A program made the position numbers and the translations under genes. DNA of 64,000 nucleotides. Origin: an uncultured Subdoligranulum sp. GTDB taxonomy: Bacteria; Bacillota; Clostridia; Oscillospirales; Ruminococcaceae. The notes under the pieces are model-generated. The model was given only the letters and a program-made list of their open reading frames with translations. It searched no databases and was not told the DNA's origin. Positions 1 through 9,263 of this stretch are shown here, in pieces; the first letter of the stretch is position 1; each line of letters starts with the position of its first letter. The stretch spans positions 1 through 64,000 of the forward strand of contig CAJFMB010000003.1 in the NCBI GenBank assembly GCA_904390925.1. The letters are read 5' to 3'.

Positions 1-1017
1 GGCCAGGGCCAGCAGCTCGTCCTCGCCGGGGTAGACGGTGATGGGGGCGATCCAGCCGATGCTCTCGGTCAGCTTGTCCACCGTCAGCTGGGCGTAGGCA
101 ATGCCGCCGGTCAGGATGATCTGATCCACCTTGCCGTGCAGGACAGCGGCCATGGCGCCGGCGTCCTTGGCAATCTGATAGTAGAAGGCATCCTGAATGA
201 GCTTGGCGTACTCGTCGCCTTCCTCCACCATCTTTTCCACCACGCGGGCGTCATTGGTGTGCAGGTAGGCGTTGAAGCCGCCGTTGCCGCAGATCTTCTT
301 GTAGATTTCCTGCTGGGTGTACTTGCCGGAGAAGCACATCTTGATCAGGTCGCCCACCGGCACGGTGCCGGCGCGCTCGGGGCTGAAGCAGCCCTCGCCG
401 TCCAGGATGTTGTTCACATCCACGACCTTGCCCTTGCTGTGGGCGCCCACAGACACGCCGCCGCCCATGTGGATGACGATCAGGTTCAGTGCCTCGTAGG
501 TGGTGCCGTGCTCCTTGGCGTAACGGCGGGCCACGGCCTTCTGGTTCAGCGCGTGGAAGATGCTGCGGCGGGGCAGCTCCGGCATGCCGGAAATGCGGGC
601 CACGTCGGTCAGCTCGTCAACCACGACGGGGTCGACAATGTAGGACGGCTTGCCGATGGCATCGCCGATCTCACGGGCCAGGATGCCGCCCAGGTTGGAG
701 GCGTGCTGACCCTGGACGCCCTTTTTCAGGTCGGCCAGCAGTTCGTCGCTGACTGCGTAGGTGCCGCCGGGAATCGGCTTGAGCAGGCCGCCGCGGCCGA
801 CAATCACATCCAGCGAATGGACATCGCAGTTTTTCTCCTTCAGGAAATCCAGGATGATCTGCTTGCGGAAATCCTTCTGGTCGATGATGGAGGCGTACTT
901 GGCGATCTCCTCGGTGGGGTGGCGCAGCGTTTCCTCAAACAGCAGCGTCTCATCCTCGAAAACGCCCACCTTGGTGGAGGTGGAACCGGGATTGATGATC
1001 AGACTCTTGATGGACAT
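1..1017 (-). CDS. buk: Butyrate kinase, 3' end cut by window edge
   Basis: Last enzyme of the Ptb-Buk route: butyryl phosphate + ADP gives butyrate + ATP in the cytoplasm. The 339 visible codons begin [20 protein letters not shown], the acetate/propionate/butyrate kinase (ASKHA fold) phosphate-1 motif. The later segments [17 protein letters not shown] and ILTGGIAY match the nucleotide-binding loops of the family. The ATG at 1017 has AAGGAGAG just upstream. The frame is still open at base 1; full-length Buk is about 355-360 residues, so only the last few residues are missing. It lies 43 nt downstream of ptb on the same strand, so the two form one operon. Acetate kinase is longer and lacks a ptb partner, so butyrate kinase is the better call. 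Confidence 0.95.
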   Translation of the reverse strand, partial: MSIKSLIINPGSTSTKVGVFEDETLLFEETLRHPTEEIAKYASIIDQKDFRKQIILDFLKEKNCDVHSLDVIVGRGGLLKPIPGGTYAVSDELLADLKKGVQGQHASNLGGILAREIGDAIGKPSYIVDPVVVDELTDVARISGMPELPRRSIFHALNQKAVARRYAKEHGTTYEALNLIVIHMGGGVSVGAHSKGKVVDVNNILDGEGCFSPERAGTVPVGDLIKMCFSGKYTQQEIYKKICGNGGFNAYLHTNDARVVEKMVEEGDEYAKLIQDAFYYQIAKDAGAMAAVLHGKVDQIILTGGIAYAQLTVDKLTESIGWIAPITVYPGEDELLALA

Positions 1018-1060
1018 GAAATTCTCTCCTTCTTTTGCCGCACAAAAACCGGCAGAATCC

Positions 1061-1984
1061 TTACTGCTTGGTGTTCTTCAGGGCCTCGGCCACCACGGCG
1101 GCCAGAGCGATGGAGTTGACCTTGGTCTTGAACGAGTCGGAGCGGCTGGTCAGGATGGCGGGAACCTTGGTGCCCACCAGGATGCAGCCGTTCTCGCACT
1201 CGGCGGTGTGGACCAGCGTCTTGTAGCAGATGTTGCCGGCCTGGATGTCCGGGAACAGCAGGATGTCGGCATGGCCGGCAGCCGGGCGGTCCTGGGCGCC
1301 CTTGTGGGCGGCGGCCTCCGGCTCAATGGCAATGTCCATGGACAGCGGGCCGTCCACCACACAGCCGGTGATCTTGCCCTCGACGTTCATCCTGCGCAGC
1401 TCGTCGGCATCGACGGTACAGGGCATCTTGGGGTTGACCACCTCAACGGCGGCCAGCGGGGCAACCTTGGGGCAGGCGACGCCGCAGGCATGGGCCACCT
1501 CGACGGCGTTGTCGATCAGCTGGACCTTGTCCTCCAGGGTGGGGTAGGTGACAAAGGCCACGTCGGTCAAGAACAGCAGCTGGTCAATGCCCTTGACCTG
1601 GAACACCGCCACATGGCTCAGCATCCGGCCGGTGCGCAGACCCACTTCCTTGTCCAGAATGCTCTTCAGGAAGGTCTTGGTGTCGATCAGGCCCTTCATG
1701 TACATGTCGGCCTCGCCGTCATGGGCCAGCTTGACCGCCTTCAGCGAAGCCTGGACCTTGTCCGGCTCGTTGATGATGCGCCAGCCGGTCAGGTCGATGT
1801 TCAGACCTGCGGCGATCTCACGGATCTTGGCCTCGTCGCCCACCAGAATGGCGTCGGCAATGCCCTGTGCATGGGCGGCGCTGACAGCCTCCAGCACGGC
1901 GTCGTCCTCGGCGGCAGCCACGGCGACGACCTTCTTGTCGCATTCCTTCACGCGGGAAATCAGATCATCAAAACTTGCACTCAT
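1061..1984 (-). CDS. ptb: Phosphate butyryltransferase
   Basis: Converts butyryl-CoA + phosphate to butyryl phosphate + CoA, the substrate for the kinase encoded next. The 307-aa length fits Ptb (about 300) better than phosphotransacetylase (about 330). The segments [14 protein letters not shown] and the C-terminal [12 protein letters not shown] are typical of the PTA_PTB fold. I start at ATG 1984 because GAGGTG lies about 8 nt before it; an in-frame ATG at 1999 has no ribosome site. A good sigma-A promoter lies at 2103-2131, giving a leader of roughly 110 nt. Together with buk it gives ATP-yielding butyrate formation. Confidence 0.94.
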   Translation of the reverse strand: MSASFDDLISRVKECDKKVVAVAAAEDDAVLEAVSAAHAQGIADAILVGDEAKIREIAAGLNIDLTGWRIINEPDKVQASLKAVKLAHDGEADMYMKGLIDTKTFLKSILDKEVGLRTGRMLSHVAVFQVKGIDQLLFLTDVAFVTYPTLEDKVQLIDNAVEVAHACGVACPKVAPLAAVEVVNPKMPCTVDADELRRMNVEGKITGCVVDGPLSMDIAIEPEAAAHKGAQDRPAAGHADILLFPDIQAGNICYKTLVHTAECENGCILVGTKVPAILTSRSDSFKTKVNSIALAAVVAEALKNTKQ

Positions 1985-2102
1985 CTTTATGCACCTCATT
2001 CTGTTACCAGTTCAACGGCCCGGCCGCCGCAGCAACTTCGGCAGCCTGAAAAGCCGCAGCCCCTCCCTTATAAAAGGAAAAGAGCAGCACGGGTCTGTTA
2101 AT

Positions 2103-2131
2103 AAAATAACACTTGCGCCCACAGGGGTCAA
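2103..2131 (-). promoter_or_regulatory. Sigma-A promoter of ptb-buk
   Basis: Read on the minus strand: -35 TTGACC (2131-2126), 17-nt spacer, -10 TATTTT (2108-2103). Transcription would start near 2096. Confidence 0.6.
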
Positions 2132-2226
2132 GCCATAAACCGAGAAAAAAGAAAAAACAGACCCTGGAACGGAAAATCAACCAGAATTCCGCCGCAAAAA
2201 CAGCCGGATTTTTATCCGTTTCCCCC

Positions 2227-2255
2227 TTGACAGCCGGCAAACCAGGGGATATAAT
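2227..2255 (+). promoter_or_regulatory. Consensus sigma-A promoter of infC-rpmI-rplT
   Basis: Perfect -35 TTGACA (2227-2232), 17-nt spacer and perfect -10 TATAAT (2250-2255). It is divergent from the ptb promoter about 100 bp away. It drives a leader of about 190 nt ahead of infC. Confidence 0.85.
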
Positions 2256-2386
2256 ATTGCACGTAAAAAAAGCAGCGACCGGCATCTGCCGTCGGCTCAC
2301 CTTGCGGGCACAGCGCCCCGGGTCATAACGCACAAGGTCATTAAGGTGGCTTCCACCCGGGTGACTGCGTCTTTATGTGGAGTCAG

Positions 2387-2412
2387 GCGGCTGCTTTCGG
2401 GCAGCCGCTTTT
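2387..2412 (+). terminator. Leader attenuator hairpin upstream of infC
   Basis: Stem GCGGCTGC / GCAGCCGC around the loop TTTCGG, followed by TTTT, about 40 nt before the infC start. Its place in a long leader of the IF3-L35-L20 operon fits the L20-responsive leader attenuators known in Firmicutes. L20 binding itself is inferred from the context. Confidence 0.65.
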
Positions 2413-2451
2413 GCATACCATATCACAAGATTTGTTTGGAGGTGTATCCCA

Positions 2452-2982
2452 ATCGCCAGCAACAGCAATTCCAAGGAACTGGAAATCAATGAGCGTATCC
2501 GAGACAAGGAAGTCCGCCTGATCGGTGCCGACGGCCAGCAGATGGGCGTCATGAGCCCCCGCGATGCACTGCGCATTGCCCGGGAGCGCGACCTGGACCT
2601 GGTCAAGGTTGCCCCGCAGGCAAAGCCCCCGGTCTGCAAGATCCTCGATTACGGCAAGTACCGCTTCGAGATGCAGAAGAAGGAGAAGGAAGCCCGCAAG
2701 AACCAGAAGGTTGTCGAGCTGAAGGAGATCCGTCTGTCTCTCAACATCGATACCAACGACTTCAACACCAAAGTGAACCAGGCTGCCAAGTTCCTGCAGC
2801 AGGGCCACAAGGTCAAGGTCACGATCCGGTTCCGCGGCCGCGAGATGGCGCACACCAATCTGGGCGTTGACGTGCACAAGCGCTTTGCCGAGGCTCTGGC
2901 CGGCCAGGCTGTGGTCGACAAGCAGCCCAAGCTGGAAGGACGCAGCATGATGATGTTCCTTTCGCCCACCCCGAACAAATAA
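2452..2982 (+). CDS. infC: Translation initiation factor IF-3, ATC start codon
   Basis: IF-3 binds the 30S subunit, keeps it apart from 50S and checks start-codon/initiator pairing. The protein (176 aa from the start chosen) has the N-terminal domain beginning NSKELEINERIRDKEVRLIG, a lysine-rich linker (KKEKEARKNQK) and the C-terminal domain with RFRGREMAH. An upstream in-frame ATG at 2377 would lie before the attenuator hairpin and add 25 unrelated residues. The ribosome site GGAGGTG at 2438-2444 instead points to ATC at 2452, 8-9 nt away. infC is known for rare AUU/AUC/AUA starts through which IF-3 represses its own translation. First gene of the infC-rpmI-rplT operon. Confidence 0.93.
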   Translation: MASNSNSKELEINERIRDKEVRLIGADGQQMGVMSPRDALRIARERDLDLVKVAPQAKPPVCKILDYGKYRFEMQKKEKEARKNQKVVELKEIRLSLNIDTNDFNTKVNQAAKFLQQGHKVKVTIRFRGREMAHTNLGVDVHKRFAEALAGQAVVDKQPKLEGRSMMMFLSPTPNK

Positions 2983-3060
2983 ACTCAAACAAGGAAGCAC
3001 CGCCACCACCCCCTGCCAGCCGGCAGCGGCAGCGCTTCCCAAATTTAGGAGGAAACTGAA

Positions 3061-3267
3061 ATGGCTAAAATGAAGCTGAAGACCCTTTCCGGCGCCAAGA
3101 AGCGCTTCAAGATGACTGCCAGCGGCAAGATCAAGCGCAATGCGTCCAAGCGCCGCCATATCCTGACCAAGAAGACCACCAAGCTCACCCGCGGCCTGCG
3201 CATGAACCACTATGTGGACAAGACCAACGAGGCCACTGTCCGCAAGATGATGCCCTACGGCGGCTGA
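3061..3267 (+). CDS. rpmI: 50S ribosomal protein bL35
   Basis: Small basic large-subunit protein of 68 aa (typical 64-66), starting MAKMKLKTLSGAKKRFK and ending in RKMMPYGG. Ribosome site TTAGGAGG lies just before the ATG. Second gene of the operon, 78 nt after infC, and cotranscribed with rplT. Confidence 0.97.
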   Translation: MAKMKLKTLSGAKKRFKMTASGKIKRNASKRRHILTKKTTKLTRGLRMNHYVDKTNEATVRKMMPYGG

Positions 3268-3324
3268 TCCGCGCAAACACGCAACAGGAACTGATTTCGA
3301 GAGTTATAAAGGAGATAGAATACC

Positions 3325-3681
3325 ATGGCACGTATTAAAGGCGCTACCATGACGCACAAGCGTCGCACCAAGACCCTCAAGCTCGCCAAGGGCTACTACG
3401 GCAGCAAGAGCAAGCATTTCCGCATGGCCAAGCAGGCCGTCATGAAGAGCGGCAACTACGCTTTCATCGGCCGCAAGCTGAAGAAGCGCCAGTTCCGCAC
3501 CCTGTGGATTGCCCGCATCAACAACGCTGTCCGTCCCCAGGGCATGAACTACTCCACCTTCATGAACGCCCTGAAGAAGTCCGGCATCGAGCTGAACCGC
3601 AAGATGCTGAGCGAGATGGCCATCCACGATCCCCAGAGCTTCAGCGCTCTGGTCGAGACCGCCAAGAAGGCCCTGGCCTGA
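3325..3681 (+). CDS. rplT: 50S ribosomal protein bL20
   Basis: 118-aa rRNA-binding protein needed early in 50S assembly. It begins [16 protein letters not shown] and contains the conserved [14 protein letters not shown] segment. In other Firmicutes bL20 represses its own operon by binding the infC leader, which fits the attenuator at 2387-2412. Preceded by AAAGGAGA and followed by a strong terminator. Confidence 0.97.
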   Translation: MARIKGATMTHKRRTKTLKLAKGYYGSKSKHFRMAKQAVMKSGNYAFIGRKLKKRQFRTLWIARINNAVRPQGMNYSTFMNALKKSGIELNRKMLSEMAIHDPQSFSALVETAKKALA

Positions 3682-3697
3682 ACAATGTAAAGAAGCT

Positions 3698-3725
3698 GAC
3701 GCACGCGCCCGCGTGCGTCGCTTTT
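3698..3725 (+). terminator. Rho-independent terminator after rplT
   Basis: Stem GACGCACGC...GCGTGCGTC with a small loop, followed by GCTTTTG. It closes the IF3-L35-L20 operon. Confidence 0.8.
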
Positions 3726-3802
3726 GTGTATATGGGGAATTTGCAGCCCGGCAGGGGGCATTCTCCTGTATGACAGCCTCTGTGCAGAAAGGCAGACAAA
3801 CC

Positions 3803-4600
3803 ATGCTTTCCCCCATTTCCAGCCGCGACAATGACAAGATCAAGCAGGCATGCCGCCTGCGGGACAACGAATCCGCCCGCCGGCAGGCCGGACTCTTCTT
3901 TGCCGAAGGTCCCAAACTCTGCCTGGAAGCTGCAAAATCCTGCCGCTGTGCCACACTGTATGCCACCCGCCGGGCGCTGGACCATACCCCGGAACTGGCC
4001 GCGCTGGATGCGGTGACGGTGCCGGTGTCCGACCCGGTGGCGGACAAGCTCTCCTCCACCAAAAACAGCCAGGGGGTTTACGGGCTGTTTGTGCTGCCTG
4101 TGCCCGACCCGGCCACCCTCGGCACCGCCCGGCGGATTCTTGCGCTGGAACGGGTGCAGGACCCGGGCAATGTGGGCACCCTGATCCGCAGTGCGGCGGC
4201 CTTCGGCTTTGACGCGGTGCTGCTGGGACCCGGCTGCGCCGCCCCCTATGCCCCCCGGACGCTGCGGGCCTCGATGGGCGCCGCGGTGCGGATGCCAGTG
4301 CTGGAAACCGATGACCTGCCCGCCGCCCTGACGGAACTGCGGGGCAGGGAAGTCACCTGTCTGGCCGCGGCGCTGCGCCATGCGGTCAGCCTGGATGCGG
4401 TGGGCCGCAGCTTCCCGCGGGGGCTCTGTGTGGTCATCGGCAGCGAGGGCCAGGGCCTGACCGACGCCGCCATCGACGCCTGTGACCGGGCGGTGCGCAT
4501 TCCCATGACCGACCTGGCCGAAAGCCTGAACGCCGCGGTGGCCGGCAGCGTGCTGCTGTGGCATTTCCGCGGTCTGCCGGCGGCGGACGGCACTGTATAA
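3803..4600 (+). CDS. TrmH/SpoU-family RNA 2'-O-methyltransferase
   Basis: Predicted SAM-dependent ribose methyltransferase acting on rRNA or tRNA. The 265-aa protein has an N-terminal substrate-binding part (SSRDNDKIKQACRL) and a C-terminal SPOUT trefoil knot. The three family motifs are clear: NVGTLIRSAAAFGF, VVIGSEGQGL and RIPMTDLAESLNAAVA. The ATG at 3803 is chosen because AGAAAGG lies about 9 nt upstream; upstream in-frame starts (3713, 3770) overlap the terminator region or lack a site. The exact RNA target cannot be read from sequence. It begins the run that continues with dprA and topA. Confidence 0.88.
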   Translation: MLSPISSRDNDKIKQACRLRDNESARRQAGLFFAEGPKLCLEAAKSCRCATLYATRRALDHTPELAALDAVTVPVSDPVADKLSSTKNSQGVYGLFVLPVPDPATLGTARRILALERVQDPGNVGTLIRSAAAFGFDAVLLGPGCAAPYAPRTLRASMGAAVRMPVLETDDLPAALTELRGREVTCLAAALRHAVSLDAVGRSFPRGLCVVIGSEGQGLTDAAIDACDRAVRIPMTDLAESLNAAVAGSVLLWHFRGLPAADGTV

Positions 4601-4650
4601 AGCGGGATGCCGCGCATCCCGGCCCGGTTTGACCGGGGAGGGGGAAGACC

Positions 4651-5775
4651 ATGGACGACATTCTGTACTGGATGTGGATGGCTGACGTGCTGGGACCCGG
4701 CAGTCCCCATTCCGGCGCGGCACTGGCCTGGTGCGGCGATGCCCGCAATTTTTATGCGGCAATCCGGGCCGGGCACCGGCCCGCCTTTCTTCACCGCCAT
4801 ATGCGGGAGCGGGCGGCGCAGCTGGAACCCGGCGACCTGCAGGCCCGTCTGGATGCCTGCATTGCCGCCGGCGCTGCCGTGCTGACCCCCGATGACCCGG
4901 ACTATCCCCGGCGGTTTTTGCCGCTGTCCGACCTGCCGCTGGTGCTCTATCTCACCGGCAGCAGTGCCTGCCTTAACGACCGCCGCTATGTGGCAATGGT
5001 GGGCACCCGGCGGCCCACCCCATACGGCCAGCGGGCCTGCCGGGAACTCTCCCGCCAGATGGCCGAGCAGGGGGCGGTGATTGTCAGCGGCATGGCCGAC
5101 GGCCTGGACGGGGTTGCCCAGGCAGCCGCCGTGGAGGCCGGCGCCCCCACCATTGCCTTCCTCGGCACCGCCATCGACCGGACCTATCCCGCCGCCCATG
5201 CCCCGCTGCGGGCCGCCATTGAGCGGCTGGGCGGCGCGGTGGCCAGCGAGTACCCGCCGGGCTTTTCCGGCCGGATGCAGGGAACCTTCCTGGCCCGCAA
5301 CCGGCTGATTGCCGCCATGGGGGAGGTTCTCTGCGTGGCGGAGGCCGGCAAACGCAGCGGCACCATGAACACCGTCAGCCATGCCCGGCGCTACGGCCGG
5401 CCGGTGCTGGCGGTTCCGGGCAGCATTTTCAGCCGTGCCAGCGAGGGCACCAACGCCATTTTGCAGGACGGCAGCGCCCGGATGCTCTGCGGGGTCCAGG
5501 ACATCCGCCAGGCAATGGGGCTTGCACCGGAGGAAAATCTGTGGCACAATGACCCAGAGGACCAGGCATCAGTTGCTGCCCCGACGGCGGGCATTGCCCT
5601 GTCACCGGTGGCCAGACAGGTGCTGGCGGTGCTGGGCCCCGACCCGCAGTATCTGGAGGAGATCTGCCGGGCCACCGGGCTGCCCGCCCATCAGGTCCTG
5701 GCCGCCTACACCGAGCTGGAACTGGCCGGCGCCGCCATCCCCGGCCCCGGCCGCAGCCTGACGGCGGCACAATAA
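4651..5775 (+). CDS. dprA: DNA-processing protein DprA/Smf
   Basis: DprA binds incoming single-stranded DNA and loads RecA during natural transformation; it is also found in many bacteria not known to be competent. The 374-aa protein has a helical N-terminus, a Rossmann core from about residue 100 to 300 with GTRRPTPYG and SGMADGLDG (family SGxAxGID) and a C-terminal winged helix after residue 310. It sits 50 nt after the RNA methyltransferase gene behind a GGGGAGGGGG ribosome site and directly before topA, a common Firmicute order. No other competence gene is in the window. Confidence 0.93.
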   Translation: MDDILYWMWMADVLGPGSPHSGAALAWCGDARNFYAAIRAGHRPAFLHRHMRERAAQLEPGDLQARLDACIAAGAAVLTPDDPDYPRRFLPLSDLPLVLYLTGSSACLNDRRYVAMVGTRRPTPYGQRACRELSRQMAEQGAVIVSGMADGLDGVAQAAAVEAGAPTIAFLGTAIDRTYPAAHAPLRAAIERLGGAVASEYPPGFSGRMQGTFLARNRLIAAMGEVLCVAEAGKRSGTMNTVSHARRYGRPVLAVPGSIFSRASEGTNAILQDGSARMLCGVQDIRQAMGLAPEENLWHNDPEDQASVAAPTAGIALSPVARQVLAVLGPDPQYLEEICRATGLPAHQVLAAYTELELAGAAIPGPGRSLTAAQ

Positions 5776-5835
5776 CAGACACAACGATTCCCCGTGCCCT
5801 GCATGCCGGGGCACTACGAACAGGAGATACACAAC

Positions 5836-7914
5836 ATGGCAAAGTTAGTGATTGTGGAATCCCCCGCCAAGGCAAAGACCATCGGCAAATACCTTGGCAA
5901 GGGGTACAAAGTCACAGCAAGCATGGGCCATATCCGGGACCTGCCGGCCTCCCAGCTGGGCATCGACGTGGAAAATGGCTACAAGCCGCACTATATCACC
6001 ATCAAGGGCAAGGCCAAGCTGGTGCGGGAGCTGAAGGACGAGGCCAAAAAGGCCGACGGCGTCCTGCTGGCAACCGACCCGGACCGGGAAGGCGAAGCCA
6101 TCAGCTGGCATCTGGCCAACGTGCTGGGCCTGGACCCGTCCGCGCCCAACCGGGTCACCTTTGACGAGATCACCAAAAAGGGCGTCAAGGAGGGCATGGC
6201 CCATCCCCGCGCCATCGACATGAATCTGTTCAACGCCCAGCAGGCCCGGCGGGAGCTGGACCGCCTGGTGGGCTACAAGCTGTCGCCGTTTCTCTGGCGC
6301 AAGGTGCGCCGGGGCCTTTCCGCAGGCCGTGTCCAGAGCGTGGCGGTGCGGCTGATCCGCGACCGGGAACTGGAGATCGATGCCTTCCAGCCGGACGAGT
6401 ACTGGAACATTGACGCCGAGCTGGGCCGTGGCAAGGAAGCCTTCACTGCCCGGCTGGCAGCCTCCGCCGACGGCAAAAAGCTGACCGTCACCAGCAAGGA
6501 CCAGGCCGACGGGATTCTGGCCGCGCTGGACGGCAAGGGCTATACCGTCACCCAGGTGGACAAGGGACGCCGCCGCCGTGTGCCGCCGCCGCCCTTCATA
6601 ACCTCCACCCTGCAGCAGGAGGCCAGCCGCCGGTACGGCTTCTCGGCCACCCGCACCATGCGGGCCGCCCAGACGCTGTATGAAGGCGTCGAGATCGCCG
6701 GCCACGGTGCCATCGGTCTGATCACCTATATGCGTACCGACTCGCTGCGCGTCTCGGACGAGGCCGTCGCCGCCGCCAAGGAGTATATCGGCGGCCGCTG
6801 GGGCGAACGGTATATCTGCCCCATCAAGCGCAAGTACAAGTCCCGTTCCGCCACCGCCGCCCAGGATGCCCACGAGGCCATCCGTCCCTCCACCCCCGGC
6901 CTGACCCCCGACGAGGTGGAGCAGAGCATCTCCGGCGACACCGCCAAGCTCTACCGCCTGATCTGGAGCCGCTTCATGGCCAGCCAGATGGCCGACTGCG
7001 AGCAGGACACGGTGTCGGTGGGCATCACGGCAGGAAACTACCTGTTCCGCGCCAGCGGCTACCAGGTGGCCTTTGACGGCTATACCGCCCTCTATGAGGA
7101 AGCCACCGACGACAAGGAAAAGAAGGAAACCGCCCTGCCCCCGCTGGAACAGGGCCAGCAGCTGGAACTGGCCAACCTGCATGCCGACCAGAAATTCACC
7201 CAGCCGCCACCGCTCTACACCGAGGCGACGCTGATCCATGCGCTGGAGGAAAACGGCATCGGCCGTCCCTCCACCTATGCGCCCATCATCACCACCATTG
7301 TGGACCGCGGCTATGTGGAGCGGGACGGCAAAAAGCTGCGCACCACCCCGCTGGGCCAGGCGGTCAATCAGGTCATGCTGGAACAGTTCCCCGACATTGT
7401 GGACGTGACCTTCTCCGCCGGCATGGAGAAAAAACTGGATACCGTGGAAAACGGCTCCGCCAACTGGGTGGACACGGTGGACGAGTTCTACAAGGGCTTT
7501 GAGAAGAGCCTGGAACAGGCCGAAAAGAATATGGAGGGCAAGCGGGTCAAGGTGGCGGACATCCCCACCGACGAAATCTGCGAAAAATGCGGCAAGCCGA
7601 TGGTCATCAAGTCGGGCCGCTACGGCAAATTCCTGGCCTGCAGCGGCTTCCCCGACTGCAAGAACACCCGCCCGCTGGTCAAGGATACCGGCGGTCTCTG
7701 CCCGCTGTGCGGCGGCCACATGCTGCTGCGCAAGAGCGCCAAAGGCCGCGTCTACTACGGCTGCGGCAACTACCCTGACTGCAAGTTCATGACCTGGGAC
7801 GAGCCGGTGCCGGAAAAATGCCCCAAGTGCGGCGCGACCCTGTTCAAAAAACGGGGCATGCTTTACTGCGCCAAGGAAGGCTGCGGCTTTGAAAAGCCGG
7901 TGGAGAAAAAGTAA
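5836..7914 (+). CDS. topA: DNA topoisomerase I
   Basis: Type IA topoisomerase that relaxes negative supercoils by cutting one strand. The 692-aa protein starts MAKLVIVESPAKAKTIGKYL (Toprim domain) and carries the acidic TDPDREGEAISWH motif. The catalytic tyrosine is Y298 in LITYMRTDSLR. Three C-terminal zinc ribbons follow (CEKCGKP..CSGFPDC, CPLCGGH..CGNYPDC, CPKCGAT..CAKEGC). Start ATG 5836 is set by CAGGAGA 6-9 nt upstream; an earlier in-frame start at 5794 has none. Confidence 0.97.
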   Translation: MAKLVIVESPAKAKTIGKYLGKGYKVTASMGHIRDLPASQLGIDVENGYKPHYITIKGKAKLVRELKDEAKKADGVLLATDPDREGEAISWHLANVLGLDPSAPNRVTFDEITKKGVKEGMAHPRAIDMNLFNAQQARRELDRLVGYKLSPFLWRKVRRGLSAGRVQSVAVRLIRDRELEIDAFQPDEYWNIDAELGRGKEAFTARLAASADGKKLTVTSKDQADGILAALDGKGYTVTQVDKGRRRRVPPPPFITSTLQQEASRRYGFSATRTMRAAQTLYEGVEIAGHGAIGLITYMRTDSLRVSDEAVAAAKEYIGGRWGERYICPIKRKYKSRSATAAQDAHEAIRPSTPGLTPDEVEQSISGDTAKLYRLIWSRFMASQMADCEQDTVSVGITAGNYLFRASGYQVAFDGYTALYEEATDDKEKKETALPPLEQGQQLELANLHADQKFTQPPPLYTEATLIHALEENGIGRPSTYAPIITTIVDRGYVERDGKKLRTTPLGQAVNQVMLEQFPDIVDVTFSAGMEKKLDTVENGSANWVDTVDEFYKGFEKSLEQAEKNMEGKRVKVADIPTDEICEKCGKPMVIKSGRYGKFLACSGFPDCKNTRPLVKDTGGLCPLCGGHMLLRKSAKGRVYYGCGNYPDCKFMTWDEPVPEKCPKCGATLFKKRGMLYCAKEGCGFEKPVEKK

Positions 7915-7928
7915 GAAAGGGACCCATC

Positions 7929-9224
7929 ATGCAAATCAACATCCTGGGCGCCGGCCTGGCCGGCTGCGAGGCGGCGCTGTGGCTGGCGGACCGCGGCGTT
8001 GCCGTGGACCTGTACGAGCAAAAGCCCACCCGTTTTTCCCCTGCCCACAAAAGCGCCGGTTTTGCCGAGCTGATCTGCTCCAACTCGCTGAAAGCCGAGC
8101 GGCCGGACTCTGCTTCCGGCTTGCTCAAGCTGGAAATGCGGCAGATGGGCTCCCATCTGCTGGATGCCGCCGAGACCGCCCGCGTGGCGGCCGGCGGAGC
8201 CCTGGCGGTGGACCGGGACCGGTTTTCCGCGGCGGTCACCCAACTGGTGGAGTCCCACCCCAACATCACCGTCCACCGGCAGGAGGTCACCGGGATTGAC
8301 GACAGCCAGCCGGTGCTGGTTGCCACCGGCCCCCTGACCGACGGCAAACTGGGCGAGGCCATCGCCGCCCTCACCGGCAGCCACCGGCTGAGCTTTTTTG
8401 ATGCGGTGGCGCCCATCGTCACCGCCGAAAGCCTGGACATGGACAAGGTATTCGCCGCCTCCCGCTATGGCCGCGGCGAGGCCGACTATCTCAACTGCCC
8501 CTTCAACCGGGAGGAGTACGAGGCCTTCTACAACGCTCTGATCACCGCCGAGCGGGCCCCGCTGCACGACTTTGACACCCCCCTCACCGTCTACGAAGGC
8601 TGCATGCCCATCGAGGTCATGGCGGCCCGGGGCGCCGATACCATCCGCTACGGCCCGCTGCGCCCGGTGGGGCTGCGGGACCCCCGCACCGGCCACCGCC
8701 CCTGGGCCAACGTCCAGCTGCGTGCCGAGAACACCGGCCGCACCATGTACAACCTGGTGGGCTTCCAGACCAACCTGAAATGGGGGGAGCAGAAGCGGGT
8801 CTTCTCGATGATCCCCGGCCTGGAACATGCCGAGTTCGTGCGCTACGGCGTCATGCACCGCAATACCTTCCTGGACAGCCCGGTGGTGCTCACCGACGCG
8901 CTGTGCCTGAAGGAACATCCCAATGTCTTTTTCGCCGGCCAGATCACCGGCTTTGAGGGGTATATGGAAAGCGCCGCCTGCGGCCTGCTGGCCGCCCGCA
9001 GCATCTACGCCCGCCTGACCGGGCAGGCCTGGACGCCGCCGCCGGAAACCACCATGTGCGGCGCGCTGCTGCGCTATATCACCACCCCCAACAAGGACTT
9101 CCAGCCGCTGGGCGCCAACATGGGCATTCTGCCGCCGCGGCATGAGATCCGGGACAAGCGCGCCCGCTATGCCGCGCTGTCCGAGACCGCCCAGGCCGAC
9201 ATGGCCGCGTGGGCCGGCCGCTGA
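7929..9224 (+). CDS. trmFO: Folate/FAD-dependent tRNA m5U54 methyltransferase
   Basis: Methylates U54 in the T-loop of tRNAs using methylenetetrahydrofolate and FADH2. The 431-aa protein begins with the FAD-binding dinucleotide motif INILGAGLAGCEAAL. It has the conserved ELICSNSLKAE and a late GQITGFEGYMESAACGLLA segment characteristic of TrmFO (formerly Gid). It follows topA by 14 nt, the usual topA-trmFO order of Firmicutes. Confidence 0.96.
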   Translation: MQINILGAGLAGCEAALWLADRGVAVDLYEQKPTRFSPAHKSAGFAELICSNSLKAERPDSASGLLKLEMRQMGSHLLDAAETARVAAGGALAVDRDRFSAAVTQLVESHPNITVHRQEVTGIDDSQPVLVATGPLTDGKLGEAIAALTGSHRLSFFDAVAPIVTAESLDMDKVFAASRYGRGEADYLNCPFNREEYEAFYNALITAERAPLHDFDTPLTVYEGCMPIEVMAARGADTIRYGPLRPVGLRDPRTGHRPWANVQLRAENTGRTMYNLVGFQTNLKWGEQKRVFSMIPGLEHAEFVRYGVMHRNTFLDSPVVLTDALCLKEHPNVFFAGQITGFEGYMESAACGLLAARSIYARLTGQAWTPPPETTMCGALLRYITTPNKDFQPLGANMGILPPRHEIRDKRARYAALSETAQADMAAWAGR

Positions 9225-9263
9225 ACCGAAACCAACCGATCCAACCGAAAGAGAGGGAATACC

